64,000 nt of DNA from Anagrus nilaparvatae (GCA_022575985.1 JAKSXM010000132.1:11966001-12030000), one strand, 5' to 3'. Numbered from the stretch's first letter, positions 39,002 to 49,833 are shown. Notes: a model not told the origin generated them from the letters alone. Made by a program: numbers and translations.

Positions 39002-39054
39002 TGGTTCCGATACCGGGAATCGAACCCGGGCCGCCTCCACTAGACTATATCGGA
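39002..39054 (-). other. Copied tRNA-Glu primer with CCA, anticodon arm deleted
   Basis: Read on the minus strand, TCCGATATAGTCTAGTGG is joined to AGGCGGCCC, GGGTTCGATTCCCGG and TATCGGAACCA. The 5' TCCGATA pairs perfectly with TATCGGA to rebuild a 7-bp acceptor stem, with discriminator A and a terminal CCA. The T arm is complete, but most of the D arm and the whole anticodon arm are missing. Nuclear tRNA genes do not encode CCA, so this is a DNA copy of a mature tRNA primer attached to the adjoining LTR. It is not a working tRNA gene. The left half also supplies the last codons and the stop (TAG) of the truncated integrase frame. Confidence 0.8.
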
Positions 39055-40822
39055 AAATTTTTGTACAATTACAAATGGTCCTGTATAAGGATCGTCTGGT
39101 TTTGACAATTCGCCTCCTTTTGCTAAGAAAACTATATCTCCGATTTCAAATTCAGTGATATTTACATTTCTATCATAATATTGTTTTGATGTTAATTTTG
39201 CGTTGTATAAGTTTTCGTTTGCAATTTGTCGTATGCCTATCAGTCGCGAGACTAAATCTATTAAATAATTTTTATAAGTTGGTAATTTTTCAGATTTTTT
39301 TATTTTAGCTTCTGAAGGCATGCGAGCTAGTAAACCGAATACGATTTCATGTGGACAGTAACCAGTTGAACTGTGTACAGTATTATTATAGCAAAAACTG
39401 GCTAAATTTATATACATATGCCAATCTTTGTATTTATTTGTGTAATTCCTAAGGTATTCTGTAATCACGTGATTTGACCGTTCTACCATTCCGTTTGAAC
39501 TTGGGTAATAGCTAGTAGTCGTGATTCTCTTTATTTTGAACCGTTTAGCTACTGCTTTCATTAGGTTACTTATGAATTGAGGGCCCCTGTCCGAAAGTAG
39601 TATTTTTGGAGATCCGAAATAACATATAAAATTGTTAATAAATGCCGTGGCTACCGTAGGTGTGTCGACATTTTTGAGAGGAACAGCTACTAAAAATTTA
39701 GACAATTGACATTGTATCATTAATATATATTTGTAGCCATCAGCTGATACGTTTCCTATAGGACCCATAATATCAATTGATACTCTTTCAAATACCGCCC
39801 CTGGACATTGGGTCAAATTCATCGGTAATTTGACTCTACGGCGTGAAATTTTCCGTAATTGGCAATTTATACATAAGCTAATTTTTGTCTGTATATATTC
39901 TTTTAAATTTTCCCAGTAGTAAGACTGGCGAATTCTATGTATAGTAGCTTTTTGACCTCTATGTCCTGCAGTAGGCAGTTCATGAAATTCCTTAAAAATA
40001 GCTTCTCTGTCTTTTTCTTGTACATAAATTAAGGTTTGCTTACAAACTATTATTTTAAACTTATTGTCAGCAATTTTATGTAGTAATGTTAGTATATCTA
40101 TAAAAGAAACGTTAGCTATAAATATGCTTTCTGCAATACTTAGATTATTTTTATTACTAAAATTGTTAAGGTAAGTGATTATTTGTAAAAATAATTTTTC
40201 TATATTATGTAAAATTAATTTAATTGATTCTTTAGAATTAATGCATAGGCCGAAATAAATTTTATTTCTATGTTTTTGAATATTTAAAGTGTTAATTTTA
40301 TTTTCAGAAGAGCTTTGTATTTTTCCTGCTTTTATTAAATTAATAGCTCCTTTGCACAAGGCTTTTCCATTTTCGTCTATAAAATAAATAATATTATCTT
40401 TTCTAAATTGTAATAAATCCTTTATGTAAACTAAGTTATTTAAATTTAAATCAGTATTATATATTGTAAATTTATGTTGTCATTGTTTATTATGTCCTCG
40501 TTATCTGAACTTTCAGATGAACTTTCGTCGCTGCTGGAATCAGATTCTGTTACTGATTTATTGTCTGTGTTATTTTTGGTAATATTTTTCGGTGGTCTGC
40601 CTCTTTTCTTAGGCGCTTTTTGTTTATTTTTACATTTTTGTGAAATTTTTTGTATTTTTGATTTTTGTTGCGTTTGAACAGTTTTATTTGTAGGATTTTT
40701 ATTTTTTGTTGTGGATGGATTTTCTTGTTTTGGTTTTTGAGCTCGAGTTATAACATTAGATTCTTGAGATATCTCTATTTGTCGACTTAAGCAATCCGCA
40801 ACAACATTCGTCTTACCTTTAA
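39040..40822 (-). pseudogene. Gypsy integrase and linker (copy B pol, C-terminal part)
   Basis: A 439-codon open frame (39040-40359) contains an HHCC zinc domain (HELPTAGHRGQ, then CINC). It has the DDE core with D in VSIDIMGP, D in LLSDRGPQF and E in GMVERSNHV, and a GPF module (YTGPFVIV) near the end. Integrase inserts the element's DNA. Upstream, out of frame by a 2-bp TA insertion near 40463, is a linker with an AT-hook-like motif (KKRGRPPKN) and an acidic Ser/Glu/Asp run. The RNase H C-terminus (KTNVVADCLSRQIE) ends at 40822, where a MITE interrupts it. The integrase is truncated at the copied tRNA, so copy B lacks its normal 3' end. Confidence 0.9.
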
Positions 40823-42013
40823 GGTATATTGCTACTTCATAAAATTTTCTCGGGTCAAAATTTTTTTATTTTTTTTTCTGTTGAAAAACTATTCAAGAAT
40901 ATGTAAAAAAATTTTTATATCGATCGAAATATTTTTTATATACTTTAAATCTTCTTTTATAGAGCCCCCGCCCTTCAATATATACGCGCTTAAAAACTTT
41001 AAACGCGTTTTTCTCGAAACTACTTTTTTGCACCTGGTACCCAGGATAAATCAAAACCACCTAGTCCGATCGACTCCAAATTTGGTCCACACACTTACCA
41101 AATGTGTAGTTTTTGTGTGAACTAAAATATTGCAAAAATTTTAATTTTTTCGATATTTTTTTGTAAAAAACGTAGAAAAAAAAATGACTTTTTTCGAAAA
41201 TTTTTTTAAAATTTTAATAACTTTTTTTTTTGGCCAAAATTAAAAATTTTAGTTCACACGATAACCATACTCATGTAATTTATAATTCTTTTTTTTTTTT
41301 TTCTAGCTGCTGCCAAACATTTTTTATCTTGGGTACCAGTAGCTCTTTCCGGCGAAAATTCTTGAACTTAAAATAAAATTTAATCGAATAAAAAATTATA
41401 AAAATTAATTTAAAAAAATTTTTTTACATACTTTATTAGTTCATTTATTATATCCCAAAAAATTTTTCCATTATCTCTTCCCGTTTTCCTGTAAACTAAT
41501 TTGCGGATTTTGCTTGACGCCGCGGACGCGCCAAGTAGCAATATTGTTATGCGCCAACGCCCAATATTTCGTAATTACTTTTAAATGAATGTTCTAAATT
41601 ATTTTATAAGATTTCAAAATTTGTAATTTTATTATTTAAGCAGTTTTGTTAATTATGTCAAATACCTCAGTTTTATCAGCAAATATTTTTATAAATTAAT
41701 AAGAATTACCAAATGTCGCAAACATATTTGTCAATATTATAAATAAATTGTCCTCATTAGATTAAATATAAAAGGATGTAAAAATTATAAAAGTCAGCTC
41801 AGTCCGCTTTTTAAAATTAATCTGTAAAGTTAGTTTTTAGTAAATAAATTATTTTTGTTTAAATTCGGAATTTAAGTGTTCATTATTTAATCTCCAATAC
41901 TAAATGAGTAAGTAAATTAATTTAATTTTTATCTAATTTATCAATCATAACCACTAGATCATATCCTAACTAATAATAAATAAATTATGATTTTATTATC
42001 ATAACAATATACC
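40823..42013. mobile_element. TTAA-flanked MITE inserted in pol, itself hit by an LTR
   Basis: GGTATATTGCTACTT (40823-40837) and AAGTAGCAATAT...ACC (41533-41544 plus 42011-42013, split by the LTR) are a perfect 15-bp terminal inverted repeat. TTAA lies immediately outside both ends (40819-40822 and 42014-42017). Removing the insertion and one TTAA restores the RNase H frame (TIIYLKGKTNVVADCLS). Without the LTR and its duplication the element is about 725 bp with no coding sequence. TTAA duplication points to the piggyBac superfamily. Confidence 0.85.
41545..42006 (+). mobile_element. Solo LTR, 462 bp, with ATAT target duplication
   Basis: It starts TGTTATGCGCCAACGCCC and ends ATCATAACA, and is closely related to the LTR at 56652-57172. 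ATAT flanks both sides (41541-41544 and 42007-42010). There is no internal sequence, so it is a solo LTR left by recombination. It lies inside the right terminal repeat of the MITE, which dates it after that insertion. Confidence 0.85.
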
Positions 42014-43383
42014 TTAAGATATATTATTGTAAAGTCTAGATCTGAAAGTTCATGACGCCATTTTAAAACCCTTTTATTCTTTTCTGATTTTTCGCAAAAA
42101 GATAATGGTCTATGGTCACTGTAAACTGTAAAATGTTTATATAAGTAACCTCTTAGGTGGTCAATCGACCAGTAGATGGCAAAAAATTCCTTTTCATAAG
42201 TCGAAATTTTTTTTTCATTAGTAGTCAACGTTCGTGAAGTATAGCATACAGGATTTTATTTGCCCTTGGATCCTTGGCATAAGCAGCAACCGATTCCGTA
42301 ACTGCTGGAATCCGTATATAAGGAAAACTCAGCTTGTAAATTTGGGAATATCAAAACTGGTGCTGTACATAATTTTTCTTTTAGTAAATTAAAAGCTTTT
42401 TGAGTTTCTTCTGTCCATTTAAATGGTGTGTCCTTTTTCAATAAATTAGTCAAGAGACGAGTTATATTTGCATAGTTTTTAATAAATTATCTGTAGTAGT
42501 TTGTCATTCCATTGAAAATTCTGACTTGTTTTAAAGTTTTTGGTATGGGTATTTTTGTAATTGCTTCGACCTTTTTCGGGTCAGTCTGTATTCCTTTTTC
42601 TGAAATTTTGAATCCTAAATAGATTAGTTCTCGTTTTAAGAAGGTACATTTATTTATTTGTATTTTTAGGTTAGCTTCCCTTAATTTTTGGATTACTCGT
42701 TCTAAAGCTATGAAATTTGTTTTTAAATCAGTAGAAAATATAAGAATATCATTGATATATACTCGTACGTTTGGAATATTTTTTAGAACACTTGCTATAA
42801 GGCGGACAAATATCTTCGGGCTGCTCCTTAAACCAAAAGGAAGCCTTTTGTGGGCATAATGTGCAGAATGTGTTGAGAATGCTAATTTTTCACGGTCTTC
42901 AGGAGCTATCAGAAGTTGGGTGAACCCGGAATTAAGATCTAATGATGTAAAGTAAATTGCATCTTTCCGGTCGTCTAGAATTTTTTGTACTCTTGGAATT
43001 AAGAATTCTGGTTCAATAATTTCTTTGTTTAATTTTCTGAAGTCTGAAATTAGGCGGTATGTAACGTTGCCTTTATTATCTGGTTTTTTTTTGGAATCAA
43101 AAATAATGGAGCGTTATATGGTGAGTTTGAAGGTTCAATTAAATCTTGTTCTAGTAATTCATTTATTTGACGATCTATCTCGGCTCTTTGTCCGTAAGGT
43201 ATAAAATATTGTTTAACATAGACAGGGTCTGAGGTTTTAGTTTTTTACAGTAATATTATTTGCATGGCTTAATTTTTCGTCTTTTAATTGAAAAACGTCA
43301 TGATTTTCTTTAATAAGATTTTTCATAGTTTCGTATTCGGGAGTATTTTTTAAATGATCTAATTTTGCTAAATCTAAAACCTT
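42014..43383 (-). pseudogene. Gypsy reverse transcriptase and RNase H (copy B)
   Basis: Minus-strand translation in several frames gives the RT palm. It begins EPSNSPYNAPLFLIPKK, then VTYRLISDFRKLNKE and the motif A region YFTSLDLNSGFTQL. LPFGLRSSPKIFVR follows, then VYINDILIFS, where the catalytic Y-x-D-D motif has become Y-I-N-D. The connection and RNase H follow (ELIYLGFKISEKG, then TPFKWTEETQKAFNLL, LYTDSSSYGIGC, STYEKEFFAIYWSIDHLRGYL, YSDHRPLSF). Frame breaks near 43087 and 42490, a stop near 42258, and the N in YIND make this copy inactive. RNase H continues beyond the MITE at 40822. Confidence 0.85.
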
Positions 43384-44379
43384 TTATGCTCTTGGTTTTT
43401 CTGTTATTGAGTTATTTTCTATTGTATAAATTTCATTATCAGTTTTTGAACTTCTATTGTCTTTTTGCTGAATATGGTCTAAATATGTCAATGGAAAGGC
43501 TTCTTGGCTCATAATTGTTTGTATATATTCAGGGGAGTGATCTTCTGGTTCATTTTCTTTTAGATAACTTAAAAATTGCTCGTATTTTTCTTCGGAAAAA
43601 TTGGAATTTATAAAATCAGTAAAGTTTAGTTTTTTATTTTTAATTTCGTAATTATTAATTTCATTGTTTATAATTATATTAATATCATTATTTATAAATG
43701 TAGATTCATCAAATACTTCGATAGGTTTTTGTTTTAAGTTTATGTTATATATTTTGGCAATATTTTTAATTATTGTATCATTATTTAATAATTCTTTATT
43801 ATTTTGTAATGTGTATGTATTACAAAATGTATTAATATCGTACGATGTATTAAGAATATTTGTATCATCATTATTTAATAACTCTGTATTATTTTGTAAT
43901 GTGTATGTATTACAAAATGTATTATTTTGAATTATATCATTTATTAAAATATTATTTATTTCATCGAAATTGTCTGTTTTTATTGCATAATTTAATGTAT
44001 TTGTTTTTAGGATATCTTGTTCATCATTTTTAATATTATTTAACATATTATGTAATTCTTTTTCATATTTTAAAGTAGCTACTTCATCAGTATGACAAAA
44101 TGTGCTTACATCAGCATTTTGGATGTTATTGCTAGCTTTTTGCTGATTAGTGCATTCTGAAATACTTGAAATTTCGTTTATATTTGTATCAAAAGAATTT
44201 ATGTCATTTTCCTTGACCTTAAAATAATTAATTTTGCGGGATCTATTTTTTTTTAAATTAGGGCTTCTTGATAGAGAAATGTTTTCATCTACTAGTTCTA
44301 CATCAGTTTTAACTACTTCTGCGGTTGGCCAAACTGCAGCTTTAATTTCTGTTAATGTAGAATTTCCAATGCTGGCATT
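43384..44379 (-). pseudogene. Pol linker between protease and RT (copy B)
   Basis: An open Asn/Ile-rich frame (43384-44046, 220 codons) and further fragments to 44379 join protease to RT. The linker contains a near-exact internal duplication: FCNTYTLQNNTELLNNDDT and FCNTYTLQNNKELLNNDT, visible in DNA as a repeated block at about 43786-43840 and 43870-43921. No enzymatic motif is present. Such long low-complexity linkers are unusual for pol. Confidence 0.6.
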
Positions 44380-44769
44380 TTATACGTGCACATTTCCCTG
44401 TATATTTGAAATATTTGATGAATTTGAATCTAAAATTTCTTGTTCTATATCATTTTTATAAAAGAAGGGCATTTCTTTGTTTTTTATAGTTACGGTTTTC
44501 TTTTCATAGTCAATTTTTACTTTGTTTTCGTCCAGAAAATCACTTCTTAAAATTCCGTGTACTGATGTTACGGCAAAGTCATTTTGTACTATATGAAATT
44601 TGCATGGTAATCCATATAGTGAAATATTGTAAGTCCCTGTAGTTTTTATCGTTTTGGATGAAATTCCCGTAATAATTACTATTTCATTTTTGTTTATGTA
44701 TGGTATATTTATTGTTGGGATGCAAGATTCATGTATCACAGAGAGGGAAGCTCCCGTATCCAAAAGCAA
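44380..44769 (-). pseudogene. Gypsy aspartic protease (copy B)
   Basis: The frame reads LLDTGASLSVIHESCIP, with the DTGA catalytic signature of retropepsins, then ITGISSKTIKTTGTYNISLY and GILRSDFLDENKVKIDYEKK, which includes the flap-distal conserved region. Retropepsin cleaves the gag-pol polyprotein inside the particle. It lies downstream of gag in the normal order. The plus-strand element at 58262 carries a related but mutated domain (ITGISNLSIFSIGTHNIKIF). Confidence 0.85.
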
Positions 44770-44869
44770 GTATCTTAAATTGCCTTTTTGGTCGGAAAAT
44801 TTTAAAACCGGTATTTTGTTAATTGTATTGAATGTTAAAATGTTGTGAATTTTTATTGGGTTAGATTGA

Positions 44870-46831
44870 AATTGATGGTTAATGCTTGCTGTTGTTGTCC
44901 TTGGGTTGGAAATTGCTGTGGGGTTTGTATATGACCAGACCCCTGTAACCCCATAAGGGCTGGTAAACGGTTTCCCTGAATTTGCGAAAGTTGAAATTGG
45001 GCACAGTTATTTACGCTGTGATAAGGGTTGCCGCAGAATGTGCAACCTCTTTGATAATTTTGATTATTATTTCTTGGTCTATACCCGTTATTTCTACTTT
45101 GATAGTTAATTTGATTGTTATTTTGGTTATTATAATTTTGGCGATTATTGTTATTATTGTATGAGCGGTTTGGGTTATAGTTTTGGTTATTATTATTTCT
45201 GTTATTATTATTATTGTTGTTATTGTTATAACGTCTATTGGGTATATATTATTATTACCACTTTGGGTATATATTATTATTACCACTTTGTTATGATCTT
45301 ATGGTCATAACTTAGATTTTATTAATTATTGTTATTATTTGTTTGAAAATTTCTTCTATTATTATTATTTCCCGAGTTATTTTTGGCTCTATTTAGAGAG
45401 CATTGGTCTGTATTGTGGCTGACTGAATTTGGATGGTTAATGCAAGTATATTTTGGTGTCTGAGGGGAACTTTGAGTTTCTTGATTTTGATTATTTTTAT
45501 TTTCGAAAGCTAGAATCGATTTTTCTATGAAAGTTTCAACTGTTTTTTGTAGTTTGTCAAAGTTTTCTTGTACAGTTTCTGGGCAATGTAGTGTTTTGTG
45601 GTCAGTGGAAAAACATTTTTCACATTTTTCTTTAATGATAATATTGGCTATTTCTGTGGCTGTCTCGTTTTTAAATATAGGTTGTACTTCGTGTCTCATA
45701 TTTTTGAATTTTTCTAATTTTTCTTCTATGGCGGATGCCCTTCTGTCGATTTCACCCATTGTCTTTTGTTCGTCGTCGGGGGTTAAACGGCATTCGATTT
45801 CTGGTAGAAATCCGTCCATAAACCTTTTTTTAGCCATTTTTTCTAGTTGATTATTGAAATTTCTAATGAGTTCTCTTGCGTTCTGCTCTTTTGCGACACT
45901 TGCTTCATAAGCTTTTTTTACTCTATCTATTAAATTTTCTAATCTTAATTGATAACTAAGGACTGTTTCATTTTTGATTTGATATATGCTACCGATTTTG
46001 TTTAGGATGTCTAAATGGTCCACGTTTTTTCCAAATAATCTTTCGAAATGATGAATAAATTCATCTACCGATTCAAAAATAATTTTTTTTATTGTTTCTG
46101 AGGCGCTATTTTTTACTTTGTGTCTTAATAATTTTAATAATCGGGGCATTGATTGTTCCTCAAGAGAATCTTTGGCCTTTTCAATTTGTTTTATCCATGT
46201 GTAGACGTCTGGGGTTTTTCCATTAAATTCTTCAATTTCGTCTAAGGCCATTTTTATATCCAAATTATTATCATGTTGAGCCATGTTGTTATTATGTAAT
46301 GGGTCAAAATTATTTAAGTTGAGATTTATTAGGTCGTTACAATTAGCTAAATTTTGTTGTGCCAGATTGAAAATGTCTTGCCTAAGAGCTATTTCTTGTC
46401 TACGAAGGGTATTATTTTCGTAAATTGGTTCAGTATCTAAATTTTTCTGAGGTAAAATGGGTTCTGTTTCGTCTAATATTGAGGTTTTTAGAAGTGATTT
46501 TTGATTTTTATGGGTGGGTGAGGATGTTTTAAAATTGCTATTATTTTCAAAAATAATCGAATTTTGTTCTTGTAGGTGAGAATTGTGTAAAGATGTTGTA
46601 AGTGAGGTATTTATTGGTCCAGATATTTGGGATTTATCGATTTTTGAACTTTTGTTTGTGGGATTTTCAGTATTTTCAGTAGAACTATCTTTTGGTGTAT
46701 TTTTTGAAGGTAAAAATCCCTTAAGGTATTCTTTTGTTACTGCGGTTTAATCTAGATCCTGAAGGTTGGTTTATGGCTTGTAACTGTGATTGAGATCGTG
46801 TAATGGGTCGGTTTACATTAGATTTCGACAT
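44870..46831 (-). pseudogene. Gypsy gag, nearly complete (copy B)
   Basis: The start at 46831 (MSKSNVNRPIT) is followed by one frameshift near 46745 (SRLNRS to VTKEYLKG). An open frame then runs through the 320-codon stretch ending at 45322. Capsid-like features are HHFERLFGKNVDHLDILNKI and GFLPEIECRLTPDDEQ. Three zinc-finger-like motifs follow: CEKCFSTDHKTLHC (CCHC), CINHPNSVSHNTDQC (a C-x2-H-x5-H-x4-C variant) and, after an Asn-rich stretch in another frame, CTFCGNPYHSVNNC (CCHC, about 45030). The Asn-rich part has expanded AAT repeats and a short duplication near 45240-45290. Gag packages the element's RNA. Confidence 0.85.
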
Positions 46832-47031
46832 AACAATGTCATTTTAAATAAAAGGTAAGTAAAAAAAGGTGTAGTCGTAATATATAAAAAAAAATATTTT
46901 TTTTGCACATATAATATACGTATAATAATTGGTCTACTTTTTATAAAAAATAATATTTCATAAAAAAATGCCAAAAAAAAGATTAACAAAAAAAAAAAAT
47001 TAATGTGTGGGGTATTCTACTTAAGTTTGCA

Positions 47032-47070
47032 TATAAATTGAGTGCGAAAAAAAGGCTTTAATCATTAGTT
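47032..47070 (+). promoter_or_regulatory. Core promoter of antisense gene, copy B
   Basis: TATAAATTGAGTGCG (47032) is followed about 33-35 bp later by ATCATTAGTT (initiator-like). It lies 89 bp upstream of the ATG at 47121. A conserved block, TGTGGGGTATTCTACTTAA, lies just upstream of the TATA box and recurs as TGCGTGGGGTANCCTACTTA in copies A, C and F. It sits in the 290-bp gap between divergent gag and antisense start codons. Confidence 0.65.
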
Positions 47071-47120
47071 TTCTTGTATTCGTAAAAGTGATTATAATTT
47101 CTTTTTTTTAAAAAAAAAAG

Positions 47121-47734
47121 ATGGTTTCAGAAAGGCTAGGGTCTTGCAAGTTCATAAACCACGCCAGCAATTCATGGGTTATTAAGCATATACTGAATTT
47201 GTTGCCAAAGGTAAGATGTCAAAAAAAAGATATTATATAATTTATGGTTTCGAAACTTGTAATTTTTTTAAAATATAAAAAAATATAGATTCACCGGGCC
47301 ATAGATTGTGGGTTAGGGGAGGATGAACTAGAGCATCCCTTCTTTGGAATGGGAACGCCAGTCAGAGAAATTGTAAGTAGAGAAATTGTAACTTTTAATA
47401 TTAATGTGCAATTTGTTAATAAAGGAAAATGGAACAAAAAAAAAAAATTTATTTGTTATAGTGTCAACAGATTATGTGCCAGTTAAGCTGGCACAGAATA
47501 CACCAGGAGATGGGCGACCTGGTTTCGACTCCAGGTGAAGAGCGGAAGCTTTCGCGCAGGCCGCTCTATTTAGCCAGGCTGTTCGAGGGGTACCCCAGCG
47601 AAAACGATTGGTTGGCCAGTCGTTTATTTCTGGGGCGGTTGTTTTACGAGGAGGAGCCGAATCTCTTTCGGTTTTGTTTGCCGTTAGAGGACCAGGAAGA
47701 GGAGCCTCCCAGGAAAAGACGGCGGATGGAGTAG
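47121..47734 (+). CDS. Antisense spliced retroelement gene, intact copy B
   Basis: Three exons in phase 0: 47121-47210, 47289-47372 and 47462-47734. Donors are GTAAGA and GTAAGT; acceptors are ATATAG and TTATAG. The product is 148 residues. Exon 1: MVSERLGSCKFINHASNSWV and onward. Exon 2: IHRAIDCGLGEDELEHPFFG and onward. Exon 3: a core SWHRIHQEMGDLVSTPGE, RKLSRRPLYLARLF, DWLASRLFLGRLFYEEEP and a basic end PPRKRRRME that could be a nuclear localisation signal. No signal peptide or membrane segment is seen. It lies antisense between the primer binding site and gag of element B. I recognise no family. Preserved frame and splice sites against the diverged copy F suggest selection for a protein. 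Confidence 0.75.
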
Positions 47735-48397
47735 GCCAAAAGAGAAAAGAAAAGAAAAAATAATAAGAAAGAAAAATCAAAAATAAATAATAATGTATGT
47801 TGTAAAAAGGAAAAAAGAAATGGGGGTAATAGAATATATGTGTAATTTATTAAAGAAAGGAATTGTTTATTTTTTTTTATTTAACCCTTTCCTATGAATT
47901 GTACAAATAAAAATATAAAAGAGTTAAAAGAAGTGTAATTTTATTTTGTTAAAGAAAAAAAAAAAATATATATATATATAAGTATATGAAATTCTCATAA
48001 TATTGCAATAATTTAAATAAAAATTATTATTAAATATATTTTAATGAAAGTTATTCGTATCTGATTTCTCAGTCGCCATCTAATCTCTGAATATCTATTT
48101 TTTAAATTTTTGGGCATTTATAAAAAAAAAATTATTTTATTGGATATGATAAAGGTTTATTATTATATTCTTTTAAAAGATTTTACTTGGTGTGCTTTAA
48201 ATAAGCGAACAAAAAGGAATGAACATATATATGGTTTTATGCTTATTCATCATAAACTAAGTAATAAAAAAAAAGGTTAAATATATTATGGTTATGAAAA
48301 GAATTTTTTGATTTTAATTTTAATTTAAATTTTATTCTTTTATTTGGTTCGATTCATATTTAAAAAAAAAAAAAAAAATTTCGGTATTAGGAACCAC
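47735..48397 (-). other. Element B 5' leader and short primer binding site
   Basis: On the minus strand, GTGGTTCCTAATACCG (48397-48382) matches the 3' end of tRNA-Glu for about 15 nt with one or two changes, like a normal primer binding site. The leader continues to the antisense gene's 3' end. It shares blocks with copies C and E: GATTTCTNANTCGCCATCTAA-like near 48062, GCTTATTCATCATAAA near 48240, and TGGGGGTAATAGAATATATG (47820), also seen after copies A, D, E and F. The latter may hold the 3' processing signals of the antisense transcript. The LTR itself is missing; an R1 fragment begins at 48399. Confidence 0.7.
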
Positions 48398-48398
48398 T

Positions 48399-49833
48399 TC
48401 TGGTCAATTCTGCTGCATCTGCGGCAAAACAACTCTCAGCTACCAGGGCAACCAATCCGCGAACGCTCCCTAGAGCTATTGTTTCACTGATAAGGCTAAC
48501 AGATGAAACAGTGGTAGCAGCGGAAAGAAATGAAGATAATATGCTGGGACCCACCCAAACTCCTTCTGCAGACAATGAGGACTTTCAAGAGTACACTGGC
48601 CGAAGGAACAGGAGAAAGAAAAGGAAAAAGGCAGAGAGAGAAAAAGACGAGGAAAGAAAAAAAGAAAAGAAGAAAGGGAACGCCAAGGGGAAAGCGAAGC
48701 TTCCTAGAGCTAGAGACAAGGCAGTCGCAATTAAGCTACCAGAAGGGAAAGCGTACGCGGATGTCTTGAAGCAGATCAAGGAAAGCATTAGTGGGGAGGC
48801 TACTGCAGCTAACATCTGTTCAGTAAGAAAAACTCAAGCCGGTAACGTATTGATCGAGATGAAAGGAAAAACAGAAGGGCAAACAGCTCTTTTCGAGGCA
48901 GTCAAGGCAACAATGGGGGAGAACGTGAACGTCGCATGTTTGACGCCACGTCGGAACCTCCAGATTCGGGACATCGACTGCCTTACCACGAAAGAAGAAG
49001 TAGAGGCAGCCCTGAAAGCTGCCTTGAAGGAAACCGGACCGATTCAGGTAAAGCTATCTCAGCCTAATATTCGGGAGCAGAGATTAGCGACAATAGAGAT
49101 GGACGAAAAGGCTGCGTTTAAGCTGATCAAAAAAGGTAGCATTAAGCTAGGCCTGGGGAACTGTAGAGTAAGACTGCAGTCTACCCCTTTAAGATGCTTC
49201 AGGTGCTTAGCGGATGAATTTGGAACCGCAGCTATTTGGGTCGCAAATCCTGGAAATGTTCCAGTCGAAGCATCAGGAAGGGGAAGGGGTTTTGCATGGA
49301 TTAAAAGCAAAGCCATAACGTACGTCAGCTGTTACCTAACTCCAACAGGACGTATACAGGACTATTATACGAAATCGGCAGACATAGAGGACTTCGCGAG
49401 AGAAGCGGGTGGCAACTTAATTGTTGCAGGAGACTTTAATGCCAAAGCTGTCGACTGGGGTATGCCCTATACTGACTCAAAAGGAGCAGCGACACTAGAA
49501 ATGGTGTCAAGGCTGGGTCTCGTTGTTCTAAACGTGGGTAACACCACAACCTTTAGAAGGCCCAGCTACACTGAAACAATAATTGACGTTTCCTTCGCAT
49601 CCGAAGGCCTGAGTACGAGAGTCAACCCGATGTAATGTGATAAACGGTTCCGGGTGTGACTTATATAAGGCAGAGAATGGGGGGTGAGTTTTGTCGGTAT
49701 GCTTTGGGCAAGGCATCTGTCTTTTGCAGAGTGCCTTGCCCCTTGGAGTCCGACACTGTTCAGATACCGGTTCTGTTCGGGCGTAAGTGCCTTCTCACCC
49801 CCCTACCCCGAGTGCAAAAAAAAAAAAAAATTG
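48399..49833 (+). pseudogene. R1-type LINE with internal deletion fusing ORF1 to endonuclease
   Basis: An open frame runs from the left junction to TAA 49633-49635. The first part is a gag-like ORF1 with a long Lys/Glu/Arg-rich stretch (KKEKKKGNAKGKAKLP), then VACLTPRRNLQIRDI and the start of a zinc knuckle (LRCFRCLA). It passes without a stop into the apurinic-type endonuclease of ORF2 (GFAWIKSKAITYVSCYLTP, GNLIVAGDFNAKAVDWG, FRRPSYTETIIDVSFAS). The RT is absent. A non-coding 3' part follows and ends in a 16-base A run (49817-49832), as expected for a LINE 3' end. R1-clade elements normally insert in rRNA genes or other repeats. Confidence 0.85.

Noticed and set aside
39002..39054. A functional tRNA-Glu gene
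   Set aside because: It encodes CCA, lacks the anticodon arm and most of the D arm, and adjoins an LTR as a primer-site copy would.
47472..47780. Minus-strand open frame opposite exon 3 of antisense copy B
   Set aside because: It is a shadow of a conserved exon. The plus-strand frame, splice sites and stop are conserved across copies, and the minus frame is not. The same applies at 56130-56348 and 59279-59710.
39040..48397. An envelope gene (errantivirus-like) in element B
   Set aside because: Nothing with a signal peptide, furin-like site or transmembrane segment occurs after integrase. The element is truncated there, so its original 3' content cannot be judged.
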